A DNA stretch of 47,768 nt from Nocardia sp. CNY236. GTDB taxonomy: Bacteria > Actinomycetota > Actinomycetes > Mycobacteriales > Mycobacteriaceae. Location: the NCBI RefSeq assembly GCF_000482385.1, contig NZ_AXVD01000038.1:1-47768 (forward strand), given 5' to 3'. Within the stretch, counting starts at the first letter, position 1; every line of letters starts with the position of its first letter. The position numbers and the translations under genes were made by a program. The notes beneath the pieces were generated by a model, which made no database searches, was not told where the DNA came from, and saw only the letters and a program-made list of their open reading frames with translations. This document shows positions 7,845-15,186 of the stretch, piece after piece.

Positions 7845-8029
7845 GTAGTCGACACGCGGGGCAAAATCCCACGTGTGGGATTCTGTGTGTTTCCAATCGC
7901 CGACTCTGAGCATTGATCTGGTCGGTGGTCTGTGGGGACGGACAGTCCGGGGTGATGAGCACGGCGCGCCAATGCGGTGCGTCAGTTGTGTGGTGTGAAC
8001 CTGAGTGTTGTTCCTGCTCCGGCGAATCC

Positions 8030-8066
8030 GAAGATGGTCGAGGGGATCGATCACCGCGGCCGCGAG
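8030..8066 (-). pseudogene. Fragment of a paralogue of the gene at 10766-11431
   Basis: The minus strand here encodes LAAAVIDPLDH in the same frame as the downstream gene at 7452-7811. It matches LAAAVIDLLDH of the protein at 10766-11431, and the DNA match is near-exact (gatcgatcaccgcggccgcg in both). Upstream similarity ends exactly where the 17-bp hairpin at 8067-8107 begins. This is a scar of a former gene copy or recombination. Confidence 0.55.
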
Positions 8067-8107
8067 GAGTAGGTCCCTGGGAGCTAGAACCTCCCAGGGA
8101 CCTACTC
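8067..8107. repeat. 17-bp perfect inverted repeat
   Basis: Arms GAGTAGGTCCCTGGGAG (8067-8083) and CTCCCAGGGACCTACTC (8091-8107) flank a 7-nt loop (ctagaac). It lies downstream of the Cas8-like gene on the minus strand and could stop its transcript, but it lacks a T-tract on either side. It directly abuts the gene fragment at 8030-8066, so it may be the remains of an insertion or an excision scar. Confidence 0.7.
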
Positions 8108-8244
8108 GTACTCCACGAAACCCGACCCGACCACGCTGGGGTGGTCTTGGCTGCAAATCCTGCCCAGCCGGCGGGTCACGACTGGTCACAGATGATGCTT
8201 AGGAACTTCGACCATGGCAGGCGCCGGTGGATGCGGCGTGCGAG

Positions 8245-9648
8245 TCACTCGTGCGCTATCAGAATGTCGTCGTCCCAGTCGTCGCGATCCCCGGGCGTGC
8301 CAGACAGCCAACGATGCCGCGCCAGCTGTTCGAGTACCGCGACGAGCAGCAGGTCACGATTGAACCGGACCCGGTCACCGGGCTCGAACAGCAACCGCCA
8401 TTGCTCGGTGGTCACCAGTGGCTGGGTCGTCGACGCATCGAGTGTCAGCTTGGTTGCCTGCCTCATCAGCCAGGCCCGGAGCGGCTCCCCGCCGGACTGG
8501 GCATGCACGAACTCGCTGAGCGCGCCGCGCGCGACCCGGCCCGGCTCCTTTTTCAGCAGTGTTCCGATGCTGATGCCGAGACGCGTGATCTGGTCGATCT
8601 CGTGGCGCGCGACGCCGAATGCCTCCGTGAGGAGCGAGCGATACAGTTGTGCGAGTGCCTCCGTCTCCGGTGGTGGCGCGCCTTCCTCGGCGGTGAGCTG
8701 GGAAAGGAAATCCGCTACCCTCATCGGCACCCGATGGGGGTAGCGGAAGATGTTGTAGGCCAGCCGTCCCGAACCCGAGAATTCCGGTGAGTAGTGGGCG
8801 CGGACGAGGTACCGGAACCCCTCCCTCACGTCGGGGGACCGCATGGCGGACCGCACCCATTCCGCCAGGGGCTGATCGACCTCATACACCTCCACGAATT
8901 GGCGCTTGTTGGAGTTGCTGAATACGTGCAGCGCCACTCCGTCACGTAGCGGGTCATTGCAGGACCGAAGCGCGCGAAGCGCCTGGGCTTCACGCGAATA
9001 CGGTTGCCCGGCCGGTTTCGCAGCGATCCGGTCTCGCGTGTAGCGCACCTGACGGGCGGTGAAGCAGGCCAGCGTGGCGTCGTCCCAGCTGTGCAGTACC
9101 GATGCCACGTCGCGGATATCACATCCATAGGGCAGGGCGTAGAAGCTGGCCAGGCAGCCCCGGCACAATGCCAGCCCGTCATGTCCGGGGACTGTCGAAT
9201 TGCGTTCACCCACTCTGGTCGCCAGGGGGACGTCGACCTTGCCGTAGAAGCCGCACGCCGCCTGCCCGCACAGGATGCACGGCACACCCGGCAGCGCGGG
9301 GGACGCGGCATCCGGCAGTGCCCGCCAGCTCTGGATCTGCTCCGCCCGCTGCCGTTCGGTCAGCGTCGCGCGAATGCTAAGATTCATCTTCGAATTCGGC
9401 CAGAATATGTAGCTGGCTGCGAGCCAGAACGCGCCGGGTGCCTTGGCATCGCGGAGCCTGGCTGTGGCAACCACGTCCTCGGTCATCGTGTGCCATGCTG
9501 TCCTGAACTCCGTTTCGGTCAGCGATTCGGGATGCCGCTGGACCGGGTCGAGACCGGCCAGCTGGAGCAGCGCGAAGGCGCCGGCCCTCTGTAGCGGGTG
9601 ATGTGTCAGCCGCACAACCGGCTGAGTGAGGATCCCGGTGCCGCTCAC
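8245..9648 (-). CDS. Orphan Cas8b1/Cst1-like protein (CXXC-CXXC)
   Basis: 467 residues. The family is recognised from the order of motifs seen in Cst1 (type I-B Cas8b1, the CXXC-CXXC proteins): N-terminal VRLTHHPLQRAGAFALLQLA, FWPNS at about 83-86, C124-I-L-C127-G, then GHDGLALCRGCLASFYALPYG with C162 and C165. Later LHVFSNSNKRQFVEVYEVDQPL resembles the Cst1 segment that follows the zinc region. Cst1 is the large subunit of the type I-B Cascade complex, which recognises the PAM. No cas7, cas5, cas3, cas1/2 or repeat array was found in the window, so this copy stands alone. The GTG start at 9648 overlaps the stop of a 38-residue gene. It could work with a chromosomal system, interfere with it, or have a new role. 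Confidence 0.7.
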   Translation of the reverse strand: MSGTGILTQPVVRLTHHPLQRAGAFALLQLAGLDPVQRHPESLTETEFRTAWHTMTEDVVATARLRDAKAPGAFWLAASYIFWPNSKMNLSIRATLTERQRAEQIQSWRALPDAASPALPGVPCILCGQAACGFYGKVDVPLATRVGERNSTVPGHDGLALCRGCLASFYALPYGCDIRDVASVLHSWDDATLACFTARQVRYTRDRIAAKPAGQPYSREAQALRALRSCNDPLRDGVALHVFSNSNKRQFVEVYEVDQPLAEWVRSAMRSPDVREGFRYLVRAHYSPEFSGSGRLAYNIFRYPHRVPMRVADFLSQLTAEEGAPPPETEALAQLYRSLLTEAFGVARHEIDQITRLGISIGTLLKKEPGRVARGALSEFVHAQSGGEPLRAWLMRQATKLTLDASTTQPLVTTEQWRLLFEPGDRVRFNRDLLLVAVLEQLARHRWLSGTPGDRDDWDDDILIAHE

Positions 9649-9761
9649 ACCGCCACCTCACCGAATCCAGCCGCGATGTTGGCGGCGAGACGTGCGACCT
9701 GGTCCTCATGCGGGGCGTCTCGCAGGGCGATGATGTCGGCGACAGTGACAGCAGCGGTCAT
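9645..9761 (-). CDS. 38-residue protein coupled to the Cas8-like gene
   Basis: Starts at ATG 9761 after a good AGAGGA site and ends in a TGA sharing bases with the GTG start of the Cas8-like gene. It reads MTAAVTVADIIALRDAPHED, then an Ala-rich helix QVARLAANIAAGF. It may be a real small partner, an antitoxin-like peptide, or only a translational leader for the larger gene. No family was recognised. Confidence 0.55.
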   Translation of the reverse strand: MTAAVTVADIIALRDAPHEDQVARLAANIAAGFGEVAV

Positions 9762-9786
9762 GATCAATCCTCTCGATGTTGATAAA

Positions 9787-9826
9787 TTACGTTGTGTCCG
9801 TGATAGTTACGTCGGGCGCGGTTACG
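9787..9826. repeat. TTACG repeats upstream of the Cas8-like operon
   Basis: TTACGT at 9787 and 9807 (exactly 20 bp apart) and TTACGC at 9822 lie just upstream of the 38-residue gene. They may be an operator. The set is short and could be chance. Confidence 0.3.
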
Positions 9827-9840
9827 CCCGGCCCGTTGAC

Positions 9841-10250
9841 CTACTCAGGCATATCCCAGGCATCCAGCATGGCCTCGAGCGTCTCCTGCAACTCCGGCAG
9901 TAGCAGCTCATCGGCCACAGAATCCCCCAGTTGATCGGCCTGCTGGGCGATGATGCGGTCACGATCGACACAATCGGCGCTCCATACGTCCAGGGCGCCA
10001 GGGCGGGTCGGCGGGCACCCATCGGCCGGCGGGCTCCTGGCGCACGGCGGCGGTGCCGTCGGCCAGCACAGCCAGGGTGTCAGTGGTGGCCGCGGCGTCC
10101 AGGTGGTAGAGCGTCCCGGCGACCAGGATGCCCGCTGGCCAATCACGCGGCGTCTCGGTAGCGTCGGCGGCGGATGCTGAGGGGGCATTGAGGACGGCCT
10201 TCGGGGTCTGGAGCCAGCTGACATTTGTAATTTAGCGGTGCGGATCCGAG
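9841..10250 (-). pseudogene. Decayed paralogue of the gene at 3401-3841
   Basis: The DNA is strongly similar to the intact gene at 3401-3841. The region encoding VLNAPSASAADATETPRDWP and the following GTLYHLDAAATTDTLAVLAD is open, but no ATG, GTG or TTG lies between it and an upstream TAA near 10230. The conserved frame stops after RRLCRS at about 9955. A different frame then continues as DRIIAQQADQLGDSVADELL to a stop at 9841, which looks like the original C-terminus after a frameshift. Start lost plus a frameshift make a functional product unlikely. Confidence 0.6.
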
Positions 10251-10273
10251 TGAGAGGTACCTGACCGGGTGCG

Positions 10274-10747
10274 TCATCGTTCCTCTCGCTCGGCCGTATC
10301 GGCCAGAAATTCCTGCCAGCTCAGACGCTGGAGGATTTTGGTAGGTACCACGGTCGGCTCGTCGTCGAATCCGGTATCGGTCTGGATGCCTTCGAAAACG
10401 ATGACCTGGCCGTCGTTTTCGCCGATCAGGGTGCGGTCTGCCATGTACTCGATCAGTTGTTCCGGATCGGTCAGGCAGGAATAGCCGCGCACGCAGTCCT
10501 GCCAGCCGGTGCCACCACAAAGCGAGCAGCTCACTTCTTCGAGCATGCCAGCGCCGTTACACGCGAGACAGTCAGGATCGTCGTGTCTGCATTCCGGGCA
10601 GTCTCGTTGGACTCCCCAGTCACGCCCCTCACACCCGCAGCGCGTGCGTTCACCATCGGCGGAGCGCTCTGTCCCCCATAGTGCCGAAAACGCATTCTCA
10701 GGACTGAACTCCGGGCAGTCAGCCCAGTGAAACCGGTAGTAGCGCAT
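10274..10747 (-). CDS. DnaJ-type cysteine-rich zinc-finger protein
   Basis: 157 residues from ATG 10747. Cys pairs run through residues 37-85: CGC, C50-P-E-C53, C60-L-A-C63-NGAG, C74-S-L-C77-GGTG, C85. The CxxCxGxG repeats match the zinc-binding region of DnaJ, but the J domain and the C-terminal substrate-binding domains are absent. The N-terminus (MRYYRFHWADCPEFSPE) and the acidic C-terminus are unrecognised. Likely a zinc-dependent protein- or nucleic-acid-binding accessory. Its start follows a 10-bp half-site, AGTATCCATA, by three bases. The same half-site forms a full palindrome at the start of the gene at 10766-11431, suggesting shared control. No Shine-Dalgarno sequence fits between, so a leaderless transcript is possible. 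Confidence 0.65.
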   Translation of the reverse strand: MRYYRFHWADCPEFSPENAFSALWGTERSADGERTRCGCEGRDWGVQRDCPECRHDDPDCLACNGAGMLEEVSCSLCGGTGWQDCVRGYSCLTDPEQLIEYMADRTLIGENDGQVIVFEGIQTDTGFDDEPTVVPTKILQRLSWQEFLADTAEREER

Positions 10748-10760
10748 ACGTATGGATACT
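10745..10760 (-). promoter_or_regulatory. AGTATCCATA half-site at a gene start
   Basis: AGTATCCATA (minus strand, 10760-10751) is followed by CGT and the ATG of the zinc-finger gene; CATACGTATG is itself a 10-bp palindrome. It matches one half of the 18-bp palindrome at 11424-11441. Confidence 0.45.
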
Positions 10761-10765
10761 TTCGG

Positions 10766-11431
10766 TCAGGTGTCGGCGATTCCCATGTCGGAGCGGGCGC
10801 GGTGGGCTTGTTCGTGGTGGTGGCGTGCGTAGCCGACGGCGGCGGCGACCACGGTGGTGGGGGAGCGGCGCGCCCAGCGGTCGATCGCGAGGCGGGCGAT
10901 GGTGCCGGCGGGCAGTTTGTAGACCTTGGGTGGCACGCCCAGTTCGGTGACCACGCTCATCATCCGTAGCGCCTGCGCGGTGTTGGTCGCGCCGGGCAGT
11001 TCGGTGAGTACTCGGTCGCGGGCGCCAGCGAGCAGGTCGTGGTGATGCTCCTGGGCGGCGGTCAACCGCGTGTCGAGCCGGTCGGCGTAGTCGCCGGGTA
11101 GGTAGAACGACACCACTGATACTGCCGGGAGGTCACGGCCGCGGGTCGCGGTCATGCTCTCGCGGATCCGGGCGGCGTAGCGGATCAGCTCGAGATGGTC
11201 GGGTTCGGCGTGGTCGAGCAGATCGATCACCGCGGCCGCGAGGCAATCCGAACTCGACGCCGGCGGCCGCTGACCGCGAGTGCGCCAGCGCGGATCGGTC
11301 GTCGTGAGCTGGCGCCGCCACCTGTTGAGCACCCGCGCCTGCGCGGCGGTGAGCCTGCCCGTCGAGTAGTGCCGAGGCGGGTTCGGCGGCTCCGATTCGT
11401 CGTCCGGACCCGCCGCTACCTCAGTATCCAT
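10766..11431 (-). CDS. Plasmid accessory protein with RHH-like pattern
   Basis: 221 residues from ATG 11431. Residues 1-100 include a helical region with LAAAVIDLLDHAEPDHLELI. The centre has AVSVVSFYLPGDYADRLDTR, and the C-terminal part KVYKLPAGTIARLAIDRWAR followed by a second helix; the latter two look like strand-helix-helix units. It may be a DNA-binding regulator or partition-type protein of the rep2 module, as the gene at 7452-7811 is for rep1. Its start codon lies inside a perfect 18-bp palindrome, which would let the product or a partner block initiation. A fragment of a second copy remains at 8030-8066. The fold is inference. Confidence 0.55.
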   Translation of the reverse strand: MDTEVAAGPDDESEPPNPPRHYSTGRLTAAQARVLNRWRRQLTTTDPRWRTRGQRPPASSSDCLAAAVIDLLDHAEPDHLELIRYAARIRESMTATRGRDLPAVSVVSFYLPGDYADRLDTRLTAAQEHHHDLLAGARDRVLTELPGATNTAQALRMMSVVTELGVPPKVYKLPAGTIARLAIDRWARRSPTTVVAAAVGYARHHHEQAHRARSDMGIADT

Positions 11432-11441
11432 ATGGATACTA
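11424..11441. promoter_or_regulatory. Perfect 18-bp palindrome AGTATCCATATGGATACT over a start codon
   Basis: Nine-base arms with no loop; the minus-strand ATG at 11431 is its centre. Half of it recurs at 10751-10760 at the start of the neighbouring gene. The best reading is an operator for a dimeric repressor serving both genes. Confidence 0.6.
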
Positions 11442-11689
11442 TAAACAAGCAACGGTGGTGCTGCCCGGCTACGCCAGTAACCTGTACGACCAATGCTGCG
11501 GCGGGTGAGGACCTTTGCGCAGCCCTGTGCCTGGCAACAGGTTTCGTAACACTGCGCGACGAATGTCTCAACATCAACAGTTTCTGGTCCCCAGTATCCG
11601 TGCCAGCGTGGCATAGGAGCGCTCAGTGCTTAGGCGCCAGTGAATTCGAAATCGGTCTCAGTCATGGTCACCTCACCACCTACACCGCT

Positions 11690-12050
11690 TTCGAATCCAG
11701 GAAGCGCCACCGCGTCACCGCCCGGCTGATCGTCCGCCGCGTCCGCCGCCTGAACAGCACCGACGGCCAGGAGGACTCCTGCCGGCCTACCGGTATCACG
11801 CCGTGTTCACCGACGTCACCTTCGCACTGGTCGAGGCCGAAGCCATGCACCGCCGACATGCCGTGGTCGAGTAGTTCTTCGCCAATCTGATCTCCGGACC
11901 GCTGACGCACCTGCCATCGGGAAAGTTCAACGCCAACGCCGCCTGGCTCAACCTCGCCTGCACCGCGCAACCCGCCGACCGAGGACCCTGGACACACCGG
12001 CTTCGAGGCCGGCCGGCCCCTCACACCCGAAATCAGAAATTCAAGGTCGG
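11690..12050 (+). pseudogene. IS1380-family transposase C-terminal remnant
   Basis: The plus strand encodes KRHRVTARLIVRRVRRLN, then after a frameshift PAYRYHAVFTDVTFALVEAE and MHRRHAVVE, an in-frame TAG, and FFANLISGPLTHLPSGKFNA with NAAWLNLA. This order is that of the C-terminus of IS1380-type transposases. At least one frameshift and one stop break it and the N-terminal part is missing. No terminal repeats were identified. The flanks (11442-11690 and 12050-12183) hold nothing recognisable. Confidence 0.65.
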
Positions 12051-12183
12051 TTGATCATCGGATATTGGCCGGTGGATCCAGGCTGAGGGTTGTCGCTCGA
12101 TCGCGGGTGGACCTCGGCGATCCATGGATCACCCGCGGGCGGCGGGTGCGTGGGGCGGTCGTTCTGAGCGGTTGTGCACGTGG

Positions 12184-14397
12184 TTATCGATGATCACCAC
12201 GTTTGCGGGCTCGTCGACGAGACGGATCACTGTTGGTTGGGGGTGACTTGCCTCTTTGTGCGATTGTCGCGAGTGGTGTTGCGCCGAGAACGTTTTGTAG
12301 TAGTGCCAGGGCGTGTGTGTCGGCGATGTGCGTGGGGGATTGCTTGTTTCGAGGTTTCGGTTGCGGGGTTGGTGGAGGTGGTTGGTTGGGGGTGTGTCGG
12401 CGGTCGAGGACGATGTCGCGGGCGGCGGGGTGGTGAGCTGGTTCGGTGTGGGAGACGTAGTTGGGGATGTCGGTGATGTGGTAGTTGGCGCTGATCAGGT
12501 CGATGAAGGCCCAGAATTCGGCGCGAATGGCTCTGTGGCGGGTGATCCGCGCGGCGCGACGTTCATCGACCTGTGCGGTGAGTATCGGTAGGCGACGAGG
12601 AGACCGACCCGTGTGGGCGACCCATCCCCAACCGTGGTCGACAAGCCCGTGGTCTTGCAGCTTCACTAGCGCGCGGTGAACGGTCTTGACGCTGATGTGG
12701 GCTGCGGCCGCGAGGTCGTTGGGGTGGACGGATTCTCCGGCGTTGGGTTGGATCGCCCGCAGAATCTCATAGCACCACCATGCCGCGAGGCCGAGTTCAC
12801 TCCAGACCGGATCAATCGGTTCGATGCGTGCAGCAAATGCCTCCCATTCGGCTGCGTGCAGTGTGCGGCCGTCGAGCTTTGGGGTGACCAGTGTGTAGCG
12901 ATCTCCTGTGTGGGCGCGTGCGTTCCACCCTTCGAGGTAGATCAGTGGCGATCCGTCAATCGATCTCAACTTTCGAAGGACGGTCCATACTGATGCTTCT
13001 CCGGTCAAGCCACTGGCTATCGACAGCCAGCGCCCCCCGGTCGCCACGGTTTGCCCGTCGGTGAGCGAGATCCCGTAGGCCAACGCGGTGATCACTACCA
13101 GCGCGGTCCATTGCTGACGTCCTGTGAAGTGGCCTGACATCAGAACCCATTTTCGCGCCGCTGCAAGTTTCCAGCGGAGGCCCCCCACCCCCCCTGTGTG
13201 CGTTGGTTTGTGTTTATGCGCGGGTTGAGACGATTTCTGTCCGGTTGGGCTGAGTCGCTTCTCGGCGTGTTGGTAGGCGCGTTCCCAGTCGATCGTGAGT
13301 CGCTTTTGTGCGTCGCGGCGGTGGGCGTATCCAGACCAGAACCCGGCCCAGGTGGGGTCGTGGCGGGTGGCCTTGATGTCGATGAGTGACCAGCCGCGGG
13401 CGGCGTGCTGTTCCAGGATGCTGAGTCGGGCATGGCTGCGGGTGAATGGGCGCCCGCTCGGGTCGACGAGGTCCGGGGGTGTGCCTGTGGTCAGAAAGGC
13501 GGGGACCCAGGGGCGTAGGGGTGCTGCGGAGGGGTGTGCGATTCTCGCGTCCTCGGCAGGTCCGGGTTTGTAGTCTGCGGGCGCGGATGTGCGGTCTGTC
13601 GGGGGGTCCTCAGTGTCATTCGCGGCGGTGGCGCTGAGCGGACGATGATCCAACAGGTTCGCCAGCCGATGCGGCAGCCCCGGGGCAGAGCGGGTTGTGA
13701 ATGCAGCGATTGCCTGGGTGATAGTCATATTCACCAGTCGCCGGTGTCCGCCTGACTTGCAGGGCGAACCGGGCGGGGTGATGCACCCGGTGTTGGGGTT
13801 GAGCATTGGGGTGATATCTAGGGTGGGCAGGCGTGCTTTGAGCAGGGTCAGCAGATGCGTGAGCCGGTCCCGGCGCAGTGACTCGGCCAGTGGAACATAG
13901 ACATGCATTCCATGGCGTGTGGAGCTATCGACCACGGCCTGTCCACCGCATTGGCGGATCCAGGCAACGGCCTGGTGGACATCACGGTCGACAGCCGCTT
14001 GCGCCGACATGGTTGTGGGCGGAGTGTGGCTGGGTGGCCTCGGGTCGAAGTCGAGCACCAATAGGGTGGTGCGCCGACCCGCTGAATAAATCGGGACAGC
14101 GGCTGGAATATCGGGTCGTTGCCGTGGGTTCAGCCGTGCCCAGCGGTCGTATTTGCCTGTCGCTGCACAGTACAGGCGCACCGATTTACGGGCAGCGATG
14201 TGGGGAGCGAGAGCACGCCACACCTGGTGTGGGTCGTCGGCAGGGCGAGGTTGCTGTGAGTGCGAGGACCACGAGCGGGCTATCGCCGCGGGTGGCTTCG
14301 TGGGAGGCGCAGCAGTGTCGGCTTCGACTGCAGGAGTGCCTTGAGCTGCGAAGAATCTGGAGTGTGGTCCTCTGTTCGCGTGGCTCAGTGGACCCAT
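12184..14397 (-). CDS. Primase-polymerase-like plasmid replication protein (copy 2)
   Basis: 737 residues, divergent paralogue of the protein at 5208-7319. It has the same prim-pol landmarks: LLVLDFDPR with D116 and D118, MHVYVPL with H165, and GCITPPGSPCKSGG at 204-217. A winged-helix-like segment near residues 560-610 (HPNDLAAAAHISVKTVHRAL) could bind origin DNA. The N-terminus and the region between the domains differ strongly from copy 1, so they are separate lineages rather than a recent duplication. ATG 14397 is the only standard start downstream of an in-frame TAA; it lacks a Shine-Dalgarno sequence, but a conserved leader block with AAAGGACT lies at 14416-14447. A plus-strand terminator further upstream (14511-14546) hints at an antisense RNA. 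Confidence 0.75.
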   Translation of the reverse strand: MGPLSHANRGPHSRFFAAQGTPAVEADTAAPPTKPPAAIARSWSSHSQQPRPADDPHQVWRALAPHIAARKSVRLYCAATGKYDRWARLNPRQRPDIPAAVPIYSAGRRTTLLVLDFDPRPPSHTPPTTMSAQAAVDRDVHQAVAWIRQCGGQAVVDSSTRHGMHVYVPLAESLRRDRLTHLLTLLKARLPTLDITPMLNPNTGCITPPGSPCKSGGHRRLVNMTITQAIAAFTTRSAPGLPHRLANLLDHRPLSATAANDTEDPPTDRTSAPADYKPGPAEDARIAHPSAAPLRPWVPAFLTTGTPPDLVDPSGRPFTRSHARLSILEQHAARGWSLIDIKATRHDPTWAGFWSGYAHRRDAQKRLTIDWERAYQHAEKRLSPTGQKSSQPAHKHKPTHTGGVGGLRWKLAAARKWVLMSGHFTGRQQWTALVVITALAYGISLTDGQTVATGGRWLSIASGLTGEASVWTVLRKLRSIDGSPLIYLEGWNARAHTGDRYTLVTPKLDGRTLHAAEWEAFAARIEPIDPVWSELGLAAWWCYEILRAIQPNAGESVHPNDLAAAAHISVKTVHRALVKLQDHGLVDHGWGWVAHTGRSPRRLPILTAQVDERRAARITRHRAIRAEFWAFIDLISANYHITDIPNYVSHTEPAHHPAARDIVLDRRHTPNQPPPPTPQPKPRNKQSPTHIADTHALALLQNVLGATPLATIAQRGKSPPTNSDPSRRRARKRGDHR

Positions 14398-14415
14398 TTT
14401 GGGACATGCTGTATC

Positions 14416-14447
14416 GTGAGACCCGTCAAGTTAATCGAGTCCTTTCG
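14416..14447 (-). promoter_or_regulatory. Leader block conserved with that of rep1
   Basis: Second copy of the block described at 7278-7311: GTGAGACC, CAA, GTTA, AGTCC and TTTCG in the same order. Here it lies about 20 bp upstream of the annotated start of rep2. Confidence 0.5.
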
Positions 14448-14510
14448 GCCGGGAGGACGACATCAGGGAGATGAGCGCCAACTCATCGACCACACTTGGG
14501 ACCCAGTGGG

Positions 14511-14546
14511 CCCCTCGACTTGCCCAGTCGAGGGGTTCTTTTCCTT
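14511..14546 (+). terminator. Rho-independent terminator, plus strand
   Basis: CCCCTCGACT (14511-14520), loop tgccc, AGTCGAGGGG (14526-14535), then TTCTTTTCCTTT. It is a strong 10-bp stem with a T-tract only in the plus direction. No plus-strand gene lies upstream, since both neighbours read minus. It may end a small RNA transcribed across the rep2 leader. Confidence 0.7.
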
Positions 14547-14665
14547 TGTGCGGGCCCGACATCGTCATATTTAGTTGGGAACGAGACCGGAGTTAAGGTC
14601 CGGTGGTTGTTTGATCGGTGTCCTGGTTGGCCTCCTGCGGACGAGGTCGGTCGTGGTCGATTAGG

Positions 14666-15001
14666 TCAGGAAACTCGCATGAGGTGCAGATTCGCTCCTG
14701 TCTCCTGTTCGTCTTCGGCAATCGGGTCTGTGGAGCGAGCGGCCTCGATCTCGCCTGCCAGCTCCACGATCCGACGCAATGCGTCGGGGTGGATGGCCCT
14801 CACGATGTGCTCGTCGTCCAGACGCTCTCTTGCCGCGTGCGCCTTCTGCATACCAGCCAAGAAGCACAGAATGTCATTCACCACCGTGGAGGTGTACACC
14901 TGCTCTCCTGCGATCTGACGCTTCACTTGGTCGTTGAGCCGCTCAACGGCCTTCCGATTCACCCGGAGATGCTGTCGGTCTCCCTTGAATCTAGTTGGCA
15001 C
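14666..15001 (-). CDS. Hypothetical protein upstream of rep2
   Basis: 111 residues from GTG 15001, preceded by a strong GAGAGGAGG site. The N-terminus is basic (PTRFKGDRQHLRVNRKAVER), the middle helical (QVYTSTVVNDILCFLAGMQK) and the C-terminus acidic. There is no membrane segment. It sits on the rep2 strand with about 270 bp between, so it may belong to the replication module. Basic start and helical core would suit a small DNA-binding or antitoxin-like protein, but no family was recognised. Confidence 0.6.
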   Translation of the reverse strand: MPTRFKGDRQHLRVNRKAVERLNDQVKRQIAGEQVYTSTVVNDILCFLAGMQKAHAARERLDDEHIVRAIHPDALRRIVELAGEIEAARSTDPIAEDEQETGANLHLMRVS

Positions 15002-15186
15002 AAGCGCAACCTCCTCTCAAAACGGATCAGCCTGGTCCTGTGGTGCTCCACTGTAGGCCCGGCATCAACCTGAACCAACTTGAACCAGCATGGAGCATAC
15101 TGCCCGATGTCGGGTCAGTGAAGTCGGCGCGACACACCGACCACTCGAGTTGGCTTTGGCTACCGTGGAACTCGGCATGCATGAGA

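Noticed and set aside
9004..9594. Long plus-strand frame opposite the Cas8-like gene
   Set aside because: Shadow frame: Arg/Gly/Pro-rich, no family pattern, no ribosome binding site; the minus-strand gene explains the coding bias.
8245..10260. CRISPR array near the Cas8-like gene
   Set aside because: Scanned for spaced direct repeats of 25-40 bp; only short TTACG motifs were found, far too short and irregular.
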